The notes: generated by a model not told the origin, from the letters alone. A stretch of 64,000 nt of DNA from Przewalskia tangutica (GCA_029844215.1 CM056731.1:78636992-78700991); one strand, 5' to 3'. Shown: positions 23,230 to 35,600, counted from the first letter of the stretch. Made by a program: numbers and translations.

Positions 23230-26200
23230 TAAATGATAATGGAAATTTACAAGTAGGAAAGTGAATTACACGGAGGTGTGGGAATAGGTGAGGATACTTC
23301 TGTCTCATGTCCTCGGCTTCCCGTCATCTCCTCCTGAGCTCGTTCCGCCACAAGACTTTGTGGAAGCCACGTCCTTCGTCATGAGCGCCTAACACGACGA
23401 TCGACTATCGCTATGGGAATCTCCTCATACGATAACCCTCGATCACTGGACATCGTCAATCGGGTGTACCTAGATGGATCCGATACATCTCTCGGCATAG
23501 ATCGTGAAACACGGATGCCTCGCCTCGGATCGGACGGCAGATCAACTCGTAGGCAACCTTGCCTACCTGCGGACAATCTGAAGCGGCCCGATGTACCTTG
23601 GCTGAGTTTCCCTTCTTCCGAATCTCATCACACCGCCATGGGTGACACCTAGGAAAACCCAATCATCTCTGCGAACTCCGGATGCGGCGACGATGATCTG
23701 CGTCACGACCACGTCGACTACGGTATCGATAGTCGCTCTCGGATAAGCTTCACCTTATCCACTGCTGCACCAAATCTGGTCCCACTATTGCACCTCGCCC
23801 ATCGAACCAACCTATAGGCGTCTGCACTTCCTCCCATACAAGGCCTCATAAGGCGCCATCCGAATCTTTGGAGTGGTAGCTATTATTATACGCAAACTCA
23901 ACTAGAGGCAAATGATCCTCCCAACTACCACTGATGTCAATAACACAGGCTCACATCATATCCTCAAGAGTCTGGATAGTGCGCTCTGCCTGTCCGTCTG
24001 TCTGTGGATGAAATGCGATGCTCGAGCTCACTGCGTCCTAAACCCCTCTGGAAGGACCTCGAAGTTAGCGTAATGGCGGGCTCCTGCATGCGATATGATC
24101 GAACTAGGGACTCCATGCGATCGGCGATCTCTCGGATGTAAAGTCGGCATAATCCTCGGTAGAAAGTCGTCCTCACGGGAAGAAAGTGGGCTGATTTCGT
24201 CAGTCTGTCGCCGATAACCCATATGGAATCATGTCTCCTCTGAGTGCGAGGTAATCTGTGATGAAGTCCATGTTGATTACCTCCACTTCGGTCGGGATCT
24301 CGATAAATGCGTAACAACCCACGGGCCTGCGGTGCTCTACCTTCACTGCGACAACACGGGCGCGAGCTACGAACTCTGCAGCGTCTCTCTTCAAGCCATC
24401 CCACCAATACGGATCTAAGGTCGTGGTACATCTTGGTCGACCGGATGGATAGAGTGCTTGTATGTGTGCTTCCCAAGAACTCTTGCGAAGTCTGAAACAT
24501 CTGGAACACGATGCGCCCTCAAACCTTAGCACCCGTGAGTGCTACCTCAAAAGGACCCTTCCCCTCACGAAGAGCTGTATCACGATACCGAATCAAAACC
24601 GGATCCTCAAACAGTTGCCTCTTCACCTCCTCGACGATGGAAGACTCGGCAACCTCACGAACTCTAACCCCTCTGCTATCAGAATCAATCAAACGGACAC
24701 CAAGGCTCGCTGGCGATGCAAATCACGAACCATGTCCCTCCTCTCTGTTTGCACATCGATAGGCTCCCCATCGACTACGACTAAGGCATACGCCTGACAT
24801 TGGCCTTCCGGGTGGTACAGGATATCAACATCGTAATCCTTAAGCAACTCTAACCACCGTCTGCATGCAAGTTCGGCTCCTGCTGGTGAAGATATCTTGG
24901 AGGCTCTTGTGGTGCGTATAAATATCCACGTGAACCCGTACAAATAGTGCCTCGGATCTTGGCGTGAATCACGGTGCGACTCCAAATCATGGGTGGGGTA
25001 GTTCCTCCGTGTTTCTTGGTGTCGGGATGCATATGCTATAACCTGCCATCTGCATCAACACATCCCAACCGATGCAGCGCATCACAATACGACATAACCA
25101 TGCGGACCTGCGGAAGAGTAGAAGCGAGGCGATCGTCAATCTCTCTTCAAAGCTGGAAACCACGCTCCTGACATCGATCCCTTTGGAACTTGCGCCACGA
25201 GTCGGCCTAGTCAATGGTGCGAGAGATAAAGCAAACTTCTCCACGAACGCCGATAATATCTGCAAGGCCCGAGCTGCGAACCTCTGCCGGAGTAGTAGGT
25301 CTAGGCCAAGTCTGCCTCGATCTTGGCGTATCCACTCGAATGCCATCGGCCCGACAATATGCCCAAGAAACGCATGAAGTCAGCAAAACTCACATTTGGA
25401 AAACTTGGCGTACAAGCTGCTAGTCTGGAGAAGCTGTCGGCCACGATCAAATGCTCCGCATGCTCCGCTCTGGCGAGAATAAACCAAGATATCATCAATG
25501 AACACTATCACAAGCGTGTCCAAAATGGTTTGAACACTCGGTTCATCAAATCCATGAATACGCCGGAGCATTGGTCAACCAAAGACATGACCACGAACTC
25601 ATAATGCGTCTGGTCGGAATGCGATCTGGGACATCCACCTCTCGACACGAACGATGATAGCGAGCGGATCAATCTTGGAGAAACATCTCGCGCCACTGGC
25701 GGTCGAACAAATCATCAATCACAGGAAGGGGTATACATTCTTAATGGTCACTTTGTTCGGTGCTGTAATCAACACATGCGCGGCGTCGTCCTTCTTCTTC
25801 ACGAACAATACGGCGCGAGGGAGAAACACTAGGCGATAAAACCCTTCTCCAGCCAAATCTCTAAGGTGATCCTTCACTCTCTCAACTCGGCGGTGCCATT
25901 ACGTATGGCGGAATGGAAATAGGCGAGTGTGCGGCAATATGTCAATACAAAACTCAATCTCCCTCGGGAGGATACGGAGGTCATGCAGGAAACACGTGCG
26001 GGAACTCGTGACTCTGGGCGGTGAAAATCTGGTACGCGACTTGATATCAAACACCGAACGAGATGGTAGATATACCCGCCTGCACCATCTTCCTAGCCTT
26101 GAGGTAGGAAATAAACCTACCCTCGGCGTCTGGTGCTCCCCTCGCTCAACAATGGCTCGCCGAGCTGGAACCGTACTACTCTCTCTCTGCGGTCTACATT

Positions 26201-26480
26201 GGCGTAGCAAGAAGCTAGCCAATCCATCCCGTAATCACGTCGGTCAATCATCTCCAACTCTATCAAGTCGGCTGAGTCCGCGATCGCAAATGGTCACGGG
26301 ACAAGCTCTATATACCGCCGAGCTACCACCGAATCACCCGGCTGGCGTAGCTACCTCGAAAGGGTCTATGGACTCGGGCTCTATCCTATCCTACTAGCAA
26401 CAAGGGAGATATATAGGGCCAGTAGAACCGGATCTATCAAAGCATACATCAAACCCGAGCGATAAGGTACTGGCGACATC
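23230..26480 (-). pseudogene. pol: pol of element D (frame-broken)
   Basis: Minus-strand pol in the order protease (about 26330-26470, an LIDP segment), RT with the catalytic FIDDILVYS near 25480-25502, RNase H (about 24790-25060), integrase and chromodomain-like end (about 23260-23640). The best open stretch is 23964-24509 (181 aa): it holds the zinc-finger-side segment KMYHDLRS and, near its end, part of the core. Around 23977-24000 another frame reads TDGQAERT, so the third catalytic acidic residue (Glu) is present here, unlike in F. Frames shift repeatedly, mostly at CAG/CTG sites. In life the products would cleave polyproteins, copy RNA to DNA and integrate it. Confidence 0.8.
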
Positions 26481-26489
26481 GGTGAGGCC

Positions 26490-27777
26490 TCACGATCTGT
26501 CGGTGGACAAAGCATATATGCGGTTACGAGGACCGCTAGAAGCGACTGCGCCACGACCTCTGCCGCGACCGCTGATCCATGTGTACCTTGCCTCGGGCGA
26601 GTAGCTGTCGAGGATGAAGAAGCGGCAGCAGACCACATGGTGAGCCTACCACCAGCGCCGCCCCCGGTCGGACAAACTCTGGCAAAGTGACCCTGCTGGC
26701 CACAAGTATAGCAAGCTCGGTCTGACTCGAATGGTATCTGCCACAACGGGCACACTGAGCAGACCTCGAACGGTTAGCACCCCTGCTACCCTGGAAATCC
26801 AGTCACGGGCCACGACACGCCCCGACCGCTCTGTCTTGAAAATGAGGTAGGGCGCTCTGCGTGGCGTGGTGCAAATCGGACTTCTGCGATGCGCCACCAC
26901 GAGGACCACGAAAGAACCGGCCGTCTTGGCCTTCTTGCTGCTGATATCGCTCTACCGGCGGTCTCTACGCTCCTCACAACCCGGTCATGAGCTGCATACG
27001 GGTTATGTCCATGCTGGTGAAGGACACCCGCACAAGACTTCGGCCATGTAATCATCTAGCCAGTGACATAGAGATGCACCTGTCCTCCATCTCGCTACGG
27101 TGCGAGGACATATCGAGCCAAAGAATCAAACTCGACATTGTACTCCCTCACTGTGCGTCCTCCCTGTCTCAGCAACAAGAATCTATCAGCTCGTGCCCTC
27201 CTCATCTGCGGAGGCAAGAAGTGTGTGAGAAAAGCCTCTGAAAACTCATCCCATACTGCTGGTGTGCATGCTCTCCCCGGGACAGCTCCCATGAATCAAA
27301 CCACTCGACTGCGGTATCACGCAGCCGTCACGAACGAATATCACGACCTCGATCTCTGAAGCCACGATCACCGCGCATAATCCTCTGCGGTGCGGATGAA
27401 CTCCTGCGGATCATCCTCGGCCTCGACCAGTAAAACTACGGCGGGCTCTGACTCAAGAAATCTCGTAGCCTCAAACTATACGCCTCGGGTGCACTACGGG
27501 TGCGGCCGAGCCTGGAGGCTGAGCCATCGCATCGGCCTCCTCGTATCGGGCCACAACTTTAGCCAATAGCTGGGCCATCTCCTTGTACCCTAACTCCTCC
27601 GCCCCAGGCTGTGGGACAGGAGGTGTGGGTACTGTGGTCTCTGCTGGGGCCAGCGGCGTCATAGAGCTCGCCGTCTCTGGTATAGACTGGGCCTGAGCCC
27701 TCGTGACTCTGGGTGTCCTGCTAGCGACTCCTCATTTGCCTTGCCCTTACGGGCCGGGTTGCCTTACGTGGAGGCAT
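26490..27777 (-). pseudogene. gag: gag of element D (frame-broken, zinc knuckle intact)
   Basis: Starts ATGCCTCC at 27777 on the minus strand, a position equivalent to the gag starts of B, E and G. A proline-rich N-terminal part (27471-27662) contains GYKEMAQLLAKVVARYEE. A capsid-like part at 27095-27292 contains RADRFLLLRQGGRTVREYN. The nucleocapsid CCHC knuckle CYTCGQQGHFARVC lies near 26672-26716 and is intact. Segments lie in different frames. Gag packages element RNA into particles. Confidence 0.83.
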
Positions 27778-27889
27778 AAGCATTACAGGAAAGGAATACG
27801 TTAGAGGGGTCCAACCTATAACACAGCTCTAAAGCACGATCTCAGAATGAGAAGAATAGAAACCAATCCTAAATATCCTATAGCCTCCT

Positions 27890-27923
27890 GATTATTGGTG
27901 TGGTGCACAACACACCGATAATC
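27890..27923 (-). other. Leader stem-loop with GTGCAC loop, element D
   Basis: Read on the minus strand it is identical to the B copy: arms GATTATCGGTGTG and CACACCAATAATC around TTGTGCAC. It sits between PBS and gag. Confidence 0.8.
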
Positions 27924-27966
27924 GAACTCTTGGATGCGATGCGTAGACACTTTCCGAGGATTAAGC

Positions 27967-27979
27967 GCTCACGATACCA
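27967..27979 (-). other. Primer-binding site, element D (altered)
   Basis: GCTCACGATACCA on the plus strand instead of GCTCTGATACCA. The CTG has become CACG, one more change at a CTG site. It lies four bases from the 5' LTR. Confidence 0.7.
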
Positions 27980-28203
27980 CTTTTGTCACGACGTTCGGGG
28001 CGTGGATCGTGCCTGCTGGGGCACCCAAGTAGTCATACATCGAGTAACGGCGGAATATAAAACAAGACAGTAATAATTTTATAAAATAATACACAGTTTA
28101 TATGATGAAAAGCTTGCCTTTCGGCATAGTATAAATTACTGAACTTTTGGAGTTACCTCACACCTGTACAATAGTACTACAGACCTCTAAGTAAGTAACC
28201 AAC

Positions 28204-28227
28204 TATGGCGGGACGGGGCCCGCCATA
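28204..28227. other. LTR near-terminal inverted repeat, D 5' LTR
   Basis: TATGGCGGG and CCCGCCATA arms around a GC-rich spacer (ACGGGG), about 220 bp from the LTR 3' end in the element's orientation. Confidence 0.7.
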
Positions 28228-29995
28228 CCTGCATAAAACTATCTACAATACGGGAGATCATACCCAAAGTAGAGCCTCGGAGAAGATGGAGCTCACGACA
28301 CCAACGCAAAGATCCTAAGGATGTGGATCTAGCACTGCTTGCCCTTACTGCGGCATGAGCGGCCCGAAGGAGAGTCGATAACAGTACCAAGTATGTGAAA
28401 CTATAAAGTACTTAAATGAAATCAGTATTCAAAACCTTTTCACAAATACAATCGGTTCAATTGCACATAGTGCACATCACAAACAACAACGGCAATAGGA
28501 AAAGCGTAGCAGTGTCTATTCTAGGCGCGAATGATCGAAGCAAGGCCAATCGCCCATAGTATCATTCGTGCGTGCCTAGCCTGGACTTCCGCCGCATAGG
28601 TCCCACGGACGCGTGAGATATTTCGCATCGGGGCAGCTAACCCGGCATCCGCCTAGGCTCCGCGACGCGCATAGCCTCAAAAGACCGCATAGTCTCAGCG
28701 GACGCATAGGAATCCCGCGTCAGGCTAACGCCGGAATGATCAATCACGGAGCATACCGCTGCTCGCATAGTCTCACAGACCGCGTAGGCGTATAGACCGC
28801 ATCAAGGGCAAGCCCTTGGTATAACGATCGAGGGTAGGTGATACAATAACGATGCAATGGACTTACGGTTAGCAACGTAAGCACGGCAAGAATGACCCTT
28901 TACACGATTACAAGACACTAACAGGTAGCATCATAACATGTCTACTTATCAAACAATCTTACTACACTTAAGAAATCAATACAAGGCTTTTATAAACAAA
29001 CAAGTAAACAGTTCCTTTTTATCTTTCTTAAGTTGTTATACCTAACTTCCCATAAAGCTAGTATAACTCTTAAACTTTGTTTTAAAAACCAAGTATTTAT
29101 CTTCTGTTAAAAATGATTCGATATTCTTTTGAAATGTTTTGATTCTTTGTTATTAGCTTAAGCGTGAGGCATTACCATAAGTATTATTCGGGCTTAAGCG
29201 TGAGACATTACCATAAGTATTATTCAGCTTAAGTCAAAGACATTGCCGTAGTTATTATTCGATTAACACATACGTCTACGTACTATATATTGTAAAATAT
29301 CATGCTTTAGGAAGAATCACATACCTTCTCGTGAAAACCACCGCCAAGTTTAATATGTCGCGCAGAGTCGACCTATAATAGTCACAAACATTAATCAAAG
29401 TCTAGACTACTCGAAGGTCATTCTAAGCAGAGGTTCATAATTCTACTGATAAGTGGGCAAAGACAACCCTACCGGTGAGCTATGTAAGTCTCGTGAAAAC
29501 TTGATCCTAAGGAGTTCAAATATTCTTCTTTAAACCCTTCTCTTTGTGATCACAGTTCAATTCTATTACGTGATATTCTTCTAAGTATCTAATACTTGTT
29601 CTAATACTACAACAGTAAGTATTCTCTAATTCAAAAGAGGTTAGGATTAGTTACCTCGGTAAGCCCAATAATATCCTAGATAAAGTCGCGCTGAGCAAGG
29701 TTTAGCTCCTAAGTTATGCGCTCAGGTAGCTCGAAGCCTTAGAAGTTCTTCACAACTTCTACTAAGTACTAAGGGATTTGGGCTAGGGTATTTTGGGCAT
29801 TATAACGGTACTAGAAGACAATTTTTCTACCAAGGGAGGGGGGTAGATTTTGGCTAGGCTAGGGGGGGTGGGGTAGCCTCGGCCAAGCTTTTCAAGGGGA
29901 GGGGGGTGTTGGACGATTTGCTAACAAAGGGAGAAGAGAGGATTTTTAGACTTGGAAAGCTTTTGTGGATGAAGAACTCTTCATCTCTAAGGGGG

Positions 29996-30003
29996 TATTT
30001 ATA
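29996..30003 (-). promoter_or_regulatory. TATA box, D 5' LTR (split promoter)
   Basis: TATTTATA on the plus strand. The insertion of G 50 bp away has separated this TATA from most of the D U3 region, so D's own promoter is disrupted. Confidence 0.6.
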
Positions 30004-30054
30004 GGTCAAGTGAAGGCCAACCAATGGCCAAGATTTAGCCAAGTGCTAGGCAAG

Positions 30055-30522
30055 TGTTATACCCCGTAGTTGCAGGGTATGTATGTGAGGACGTACGTAC
30101 GAGAGTACGGCAGAAAATTTTGAAAAGAAAGAAAGATGTGAGTTTTCGACGGAAAAGTTTAGGTTATTTGTGAAGAAAAGGTTCGTTAATGGGAATTGGA
30201 TTCCCAGATTTGGTATTTGGACTTCATAGATTATATTAGAATTTTGAGATTTTATTTTCGGAAATGGTCACGTGGGGCCCACGGGAGAAATTTACGGTTT
30301 TGTGGGGCCCGCTTTGTTTTTGAGTTTTCCGGTATTTTGGATATTTTCGGAAGACGAAATATTCTGGGCAAATCGGAAGTGGCGTATAAAGAGGCGAGCC
30401 TCTACCACGAAACAGACGGCGTGGCTCTCCGTATGGCGCGTCTGAGAAGGTCCAAACCTCGGGGATCGCAGCGACCGGTACCATTTGTTGGGTCGTCGAG
30501 CAAGGCTCGCGACAAAGTGACA
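30055..30522 (+). repeat. Element G 5' LTR, severely truncated with foreign filler
   Basis: The first 322 bp (30055-30376) match 32717-33038 of the 3' LTR. About 3 kb is then missing and replaced by roughly 135 bp (about 30377-30512) not found elsewhere in the window, before a GTGACA end and the PBS. The TATA box and R region are lost, so this copy cannot make normal genomic RNA. Confidence 0.85.
30377..30512. other. Unexplained filler segment in G 5' LTR
   Basis: GC-rich segment with no match I can see to any LTR or internal region here. It is open in one plus frame as part of 30196-30543, but I recognise no protein. It could be filler DNA captured during double-strand-break repair. Confidence 0.5.
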
Positions 30523-30526
30523 AAAG

Positions 30527-30537
30527 TGGTATCGAGC
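30527..30537 (+). other. Primer-binding site, element G (altered)
   Basis: TGGTATCGAGC, lacking the A of the standard TGGTATCAGAGC. The change is the CAG-to-CG type seen throughout the window. Confidence 0.75.
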
Positions 30538-30580
30538 GATTAATCCTCGGAAAGTGTCTGAGCCGTGTCTAGTAAGTCTT

Positions 30581-30612
30581 GATTATCGATGTGTTGTGCA
30601 CCATCTATAATC
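30581..30612 (+). other. Leader stem-loop with GTGCAC loop, element G
   Basis: Arms GATTATCGATGTG and CATCTATAATC around the loop TTGTGCAC. The right arm is two bases shorter than in B and pairing is weaker, but the loop is unchanged. Confidence 0.65.
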
Positions 30613-30716
30613 GGAGGCTGCGAGACATTTAGGATTAGTTTCTATTTTCTCATTACGAGATCGTGCCTTAGAGTTGTGTTGTAAGTTGGACCTCCGCGTA
30701 TCTCGTTTTTACGATT

Positions 30717-31930
30717 ATGCCTCCGCCAAAACCGAGCCCGAGAAGGCAAGGCGGCCGAGGTCTTGCTAGTGAGATCTGAGGAGTCTGAGCGCGAGCCGGG
30801 CGATACACGAGGTTGTGCTTGACGGCGGGTTTTGTGACGCCACTTGGCCCAGCGAGTTTAGAGCGCGGCCGTGGCTGATGAGACTCTGATGCACGAGCCT
30901 CCATCCACGATGCAGGCGAGAGATGGGTTACAAGAGATGGCGATTCTTTGGCGAGTCGTGGCAGATATGAGGATAAATTTGGATCTGGCAGTTCAGTTCG
31001 ATAGCACGATGGTTCACCCCGGCAGATAGTTTGAGGCTACGGGACTTTACGAGTGTAGCCGCGAGTTTTATGGGTCGAGGCACGAGGATGATCGCGAGGA
31101 GTTCATCCGGCGATTCTGAGGATCATGCGGGTGATCAAGGCTTGAGACCGAGTCGTGACCTTTGGTTCGCATCGGTGCGTGATACCGCGATCGATTGGTT
31201 TGATTCATAGGAGCTTTCGGGAGAGCATGCACCTCCAGAGTATGGGATGAGTTTTGGGGCTTTCCTCACGCACTTCTTGCCTCGCGAGATGAGAGAACGC
31301 GGTAGCAATTTTTGATGCTTAGGCAGGCGGCGTACGGTTCGGGAGTACAATGTGAGTTCGACTCATTGGCGATGCGTCCCAGCGTTGGTAGCTAGTATGG
31401 AGGATCGAGTGCACCGATATGTTACGAGGCTCGATGATTACATGTCGGAGGCATGTTCGGAGTAGCCGCCCGGTAGGCATGGACATTGCCCGTGCGAGCT
31501 CATGCACTAGGATGTGAAGTGGAGAGGTCGGCGGAATGACACAGATCAGCGAGAGGCGGAGACATCGTGGTCTTTTGGCGACTTTCGAGGCGGACCGCCT
31601 CGGCGGCATATTAGTTTTGCACCTCCGCCCGGTGCAGTGGTCCTCCACAACGCGTTGAGTATTCGGGGCGGTCGGGGCTCGAGGTTGAGTTTCGAGGAAG
31701 TAAGGGTGTTGGCGGTCGGTCACCCTACCTCGGTGTGGTCGATGTGGTAGACCGCATTTCGGGAGTGTCGTGGTGCGAGGAGCTTGTTATTTTGCGGCGG
31801 CGGGGCCATTTGCGAGGCTGTCGACCAAGGGTAGCACGGATGTTACGACTCACCTACGGATCGATGGTGGTTCATCGCGCCTACGGTTATGCGCCTGCGG
31901 TGGGCCTATGATTAGAGTGGAGCGGTAGCT
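30717..31930 (+). pseudogene. gag: gag of element G (frame-broken)
   Basis: ATGCCTCCGCC at 30717 matches the gag start of the sister elements. Capsid-region nucleotides (about 31180-31480) align with those of B and E, including the DWFD and EFDS-type segments. The zinc-knuckle area near 31780-31830 is degraded. No frame longer than about 130 aa covers it. Missing bases at CAG/CTG sites recur. Confidence 0.7.
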
Positions 31931-32685
31931 TCAGGTATATCCTTAACCCTCTAGAGTTTTGGTATGCTTGTTATGATGGTCTCATTATATTGTGCTATGT
32001 ACGAATAGCGTTGTGTTAATTGTGAGTTTGAAAACATGCTTAGTTGGGAGGATACGTATGGGGGCATGGTAAGTGTGAACCTTAGACTATGTCACGACTG
32101 AGACCTTAGGGGTAAGGTCGTCTTGAGTTAAAGATTTATTTTGACCCTTATCAGAGTAGTAGTATACGTGGGATTTATGTGTGTGATAAGTCCGTGGGTA
32201 GTGTGAGATGGAAGTGGTAGCTTTCATGATGTGAATTAGTAAGATTGTTCCGGATCGGGGAACGAGAGTTTGGCGCGGTTGGGGGTCGGGTTGAGGACCA
32301 TTTGCGGGTCAACCCGTAACCCGGTTTGGGGTGGGGTCAGTTCTGGGTGGTCCCGCCAGGTGGTAGGGTCACGAGGATGCTAGGCCCAAGTTTGTATGAT
32401 CATCGTATGAGTTCGTGGACGCGTTCGACCAGAAGCGGTTCGTAAAGGCCGGGAATGGCCTTAATGAAGTTTGAGGTTAGTAAGATGACCAAGTTTGGAG
32501 GTAGTGACTCCAGAGATTTTCGGGAACGGAAGTAATGACTGAAGTATGGTACGTACTGGGAGAGTTCGAGTGTTCGAGAAGGGTACAACGAGTAAGGGAG
32601 GAAGATAACGTGTGTTATTTCGTGGCCAAGCTGTGGCATTGGCAACTTGTTAGAGGAACTTTATCGTTATTCGACTTGAGAAGGA
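31931..32685 (+). other. Non-coding internal module of G, shared with A (and partly C and F)
   Basis: No recognisable coding. It aligns with the minus strand of A at about 42176-42560 (for example GGTAGCTTTCATGA and GATTGTTCCGGATCGGGGAA) and in part with C (about 36960-37150) and F (about 53640-53800), sharing GGGTCACGAGG and GTTCGTGGACGCGTTC. The end (32470-32640) matches A's tail at 4549-4979. It occupies the place of the whole pol gene. Confidence 0.75.
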
Positions 32686-32716
32686 ACAGTCGGACGAATG
32701 TTTCTAAGGAGGAGAA
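32686..32716 (+). other. Pre-PPT inverted repeat and polypurine tract, element G
   Basis: ACAGTCGGACGAATGT (32686-32701), a degenerate copy of the inverted repeat, is followed by AAGGAGGAGAA directly before the 3' LTR. Confidence 0.75.
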
Positions 32717-33395
32717 TGTTATACCCGTAGTTGCGGTATGTATGTGAGGACGTGCGCAGAGTGCTGAGAAAATTTTGAAAAGAAAGAAAGATGTGAGTTT
32801 TCGACGGAAAAGTTTCCGGTTATTTGTGAAGAAAAAGGTTCGTTAATGGGAATTGGATTCCCAGATTTGGTATTTGGACTTCATAGATTATATTAGAATT
32901 TTGAGATTTTATTTTCGGAAATGGTCACGTGGGGCCCACGGGAGAAATTTAAGGTTTTGTGGGTCCCGCTTTGTTTTTAAGTTTTCGGTATTTTGGATAT
33001 TTTGGAAGACGAAATATTCTGGCAAATCGGGGCGACACGTGTCACCCCGTGGCACCCTTGGCCGAAATAACATTTGTGCACTGGCCTTTGGTTAGAGTCG
33101 TTTTTGGAAGCGTTTTGCGTAACTGCGAAGGAAAATTCGGCTATGTCGTTTTGTATTTTTGCGGATTTTTAGAGACGAAACATTACGGACCAACGGGAGG
33201 GTGACATGTGTCACCCTACAATGAACAAGTGGGGCGGCACTTGGCCGAATTGATGGGCAAGTTGGGCTTGAGATTTGTGTAGATATTTGTGAGGGTTTTA
33301 AAGAGTAGGGTCTAGGGTGCACTTGGCTTGATCTTGGCCTTACACTTGCCTTGCACATGGCTTGATCTTGGCCATTGGTTGGCATTTGGGTTTGC

Positions 33396-33403
33396 TATAA
33401 ATA
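33396..33403 (+). promoter_or_regulatory. TATA box, G 3' LTR
   Basis: TATAAATA about 680 bp into the LTR, followed by CCACTTTGTGAAGACTTCATTCGTCCACAAA-like sequence comparable to B's. Confidence 0.6.
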
Positions 33404-34614
33404 CCACTTTGTGAAGACTTCATTCGTCCACAAATGTTTCAAGTCTTGAATCCCTCCTCCTCTTGTAGACTCTCGTCAGAGCTCCTCTCCCTTGAAAGTG
33501 GCCTTTGGCGTGAGGTCTCCACTCCCCTTGTGAGGTCTAGGTGGGTACCACAGCCTAGTTGTTTTCGTAGAATACCCCTTGTTGGGGGAGAGAAATACTC
33601 CCCTAGTAGTGTGATAATGCCCAACATACCTTAGCCTTGTACCTTGTAGTATTCCAAAGATACCTCTTTACGTAGAGTCAGGAAATACTACCTTTTGTCC
33701 TTTAGTCTCAAACCGAAACCTTAGGAAATCTTCATAGTTGGTTGAAGTATTTGAGTAGAAGTTAGTTAGAACTTCTAAGGGTTGTTTGGAGTGGTTTGGG
33801 CGCGCGGTGGAGCTAAACCTTGCTCGGGAGCGACATTAAACTCGGATAATTTTGGGCTTATCGAGGTAATTATCTTGTCCTCTATTGTAATTGGAAATTA
33901 CATGTTTGTTAGCATATATAGTTGAAGTATACTATATATAGAACTACTTAGTATTCGCGATGTCTTTTGACTTAAGCTGAAGAATAAAGAATCAACTGTA
34001 TTTACATAGGGGTATTGCGATAGACTTGTGTAGAATTGTACACGTCGGTTAGGCGTGTAAACCCCCTGGTTGGCTTGGTAGCCGGCCTCGATAGAGGAGG
34101 AGATTTCTTTGCCATGTCTTGCCAATTTTCTATAGAAAGATAGAAACTTGTGTTTTGGGGTTAATAAACGTTTTGACCTTTATAGGTGAAAGTACTAAGA
34201 GTAGCGTATTCTACTCGAGGAGTGGAAAGGGCTAGCAAGGTTGTAGTACTTGGAGCATTTTGCTTATTGTCGATAAATCGTCGCGAGGTATGTGAACCTC
34301 TTCCTATCTTTTCTAGCATGATTGTTGTGAACTATGTAGTACGGTAGGCGTACATGTGCTGAGTGATTTGGTTGGTTTAAAACATAGGGTGTTATAATAG
34401 CTTTATGGGAAGTTAGTTATAACGACCTTATGTAAGTGAAAATGGTTTACTGATGTTAGAAGTTAAGAGACTTGATCTTATAAGATAAGAGACTTAACTT
34501 ATTTGTTTTAATGTGGATGTTTGTGTGAAACCTCATTCGTGAGTAATGAGTACTTGGTTTTAAAGGGATAATGTTTCTTGATTTGGGAATCTGAATGTGT
34601 ATCGACAGACCACT

Positions 34615-34755
34615 GCAGCGTTAATAAAAGGAAAATGTATTGAATAATGATGTGTTGTATTAAAACCAGTAGAAACCTCCATCTGCATAGTAGCTAAGAT
34701 AAGACAAAATGATATTACATTTTCTAGATCATGGCTGCTGTACTAAGATCGTTAT
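34615..34755. repeat. LTR block conserved among the A, C and G families
   Basis: Contains CATCTGCATAGTAGCTAAGATAAGAC-type and CATTTTCTAGATCATGGCTGC-type sequence. Minus-strand counterparts are in A (about 2730-2860 and 62125-62250) and C (about 9080-9205 and 39580-39705). The flanks are much less similar between families. Confidence 0.65.
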
Positions 34756-35070
34756 AAACAAGAATAAACTACTCACATATATGACATATGTTACTCGATT
34801 GTTCTAAAAGGAATCAAGTGATTAAGTTTGGGAACTATGAAACCATTTGAAAATGAAGCTTTGAGTAATTGAAACTAGGCAAACTGGAACTTAGGAAAAG
34901 AATGTTGTTACTTGGTTTTGAAAAGGAAGGTGGGTTGGTCATTCTAATACTACGGGTATCGGTGACTTTTATAAAAGAAATGGATCTCTTTTAAAAGAAC
35001 TTAACATTATGTAGTACCTTGGGGTTAAAAACCCGGACCTTGACATAAAATGAAAGTACTTTGAGTTGTG

Positions 35071-35166
35071 TGAAACTTGCCTATGCTTGTTGTTGTGAAA
35101 CTTGCCTATGCTTGTTGTTGTGAAACTTGCCTATGCTTGTTGCTGTGAAACTTGCCTATGCTTGTG
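35071..35166 (+). repeat. 25-bp tandem repeat, four copies, in G 3' LTR
   Basis: Unit TGAAACTTGCCTATGCTTGT plus five bases, repeated at 35071, 35096, 35121 and 35146 with almost no divergence. This suggests recent slippage. Confidence 0.93.
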
Positions 35167-35310
35167 ATGATAGCCTTTGTTGTGCAAGTGTGGTATTTAC
35201 GTATACCGTCTCTCGATAGAGGCGGTCGACTTATTGAGAACTTACTTGGGCGTCTTTGGCGGTGATGGAGAATTCCACGGGTATGTTTCCATTTTGATTC
35301 TTGTCTTGTT

Positions 35311-35600
35311 GTTGATGTCACATGGACATGTCTACACCGATCAGAAATTCGGGCATGCGGCCATGCGGTCGGTCGATTACCGATATATTGTTATTGTGGT
35401 TACATGGACATGTCTACAGAGGTAGAATTCCGGGGCATGTGGCCGTGCGGCGGGTTGATCACCCAAGATATTATTGTTGATGTCACATGGGCGTGTCTAC
35501 ACCGGTAGAATTCGGGGCATGTGGCCATGGGGCATTGGTATTATTGTTGCATCGTGGACATGTCTACACCGTCTGCAATTCGGGCATGCGGCCATGATGC
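35311..35600 (+). repeat. About 70-82 bp tandem repeat, four degenerate copies, in G 3' LTR
   Basis: Each unit has CATGGACATGTCTACA, then AATTCGGGCATG and GGCCATG elements, starting near 35321, 35403, 35486 and 35553. It lies where other families have the GAGGAATACC array. Confidence 0.8.

Larger units (their letters stand above)
27984..30054 (-). repeat. Element D 5' LTR, first segment
   Basis: Matches the 3' LTR from its start to about 22780 and is then interrupted by element G at GCAAG (30050-30054). It holds a well-kept hairpin at 28204-28227 and a TATA box at 29996-30003. The rest of the LTR is at 36205-36548. Confidence 0.92.

Noticed and set aside
32281..32360. GGTTTGGGG and GGGTCGGG-rich stretch considered as a G-quadruplex or telomeric remnant
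   Set aside because: G-runs are short and irregular, and the segment is part of the module shared with A, C and F, where the runs are not kept.
35071..35166. Four direct repeats considered as a replication iteron or insertion-site repeat
   Set aside because: A simple 25-bp tandem duplication within one LTR; nothing else suggests an origin.
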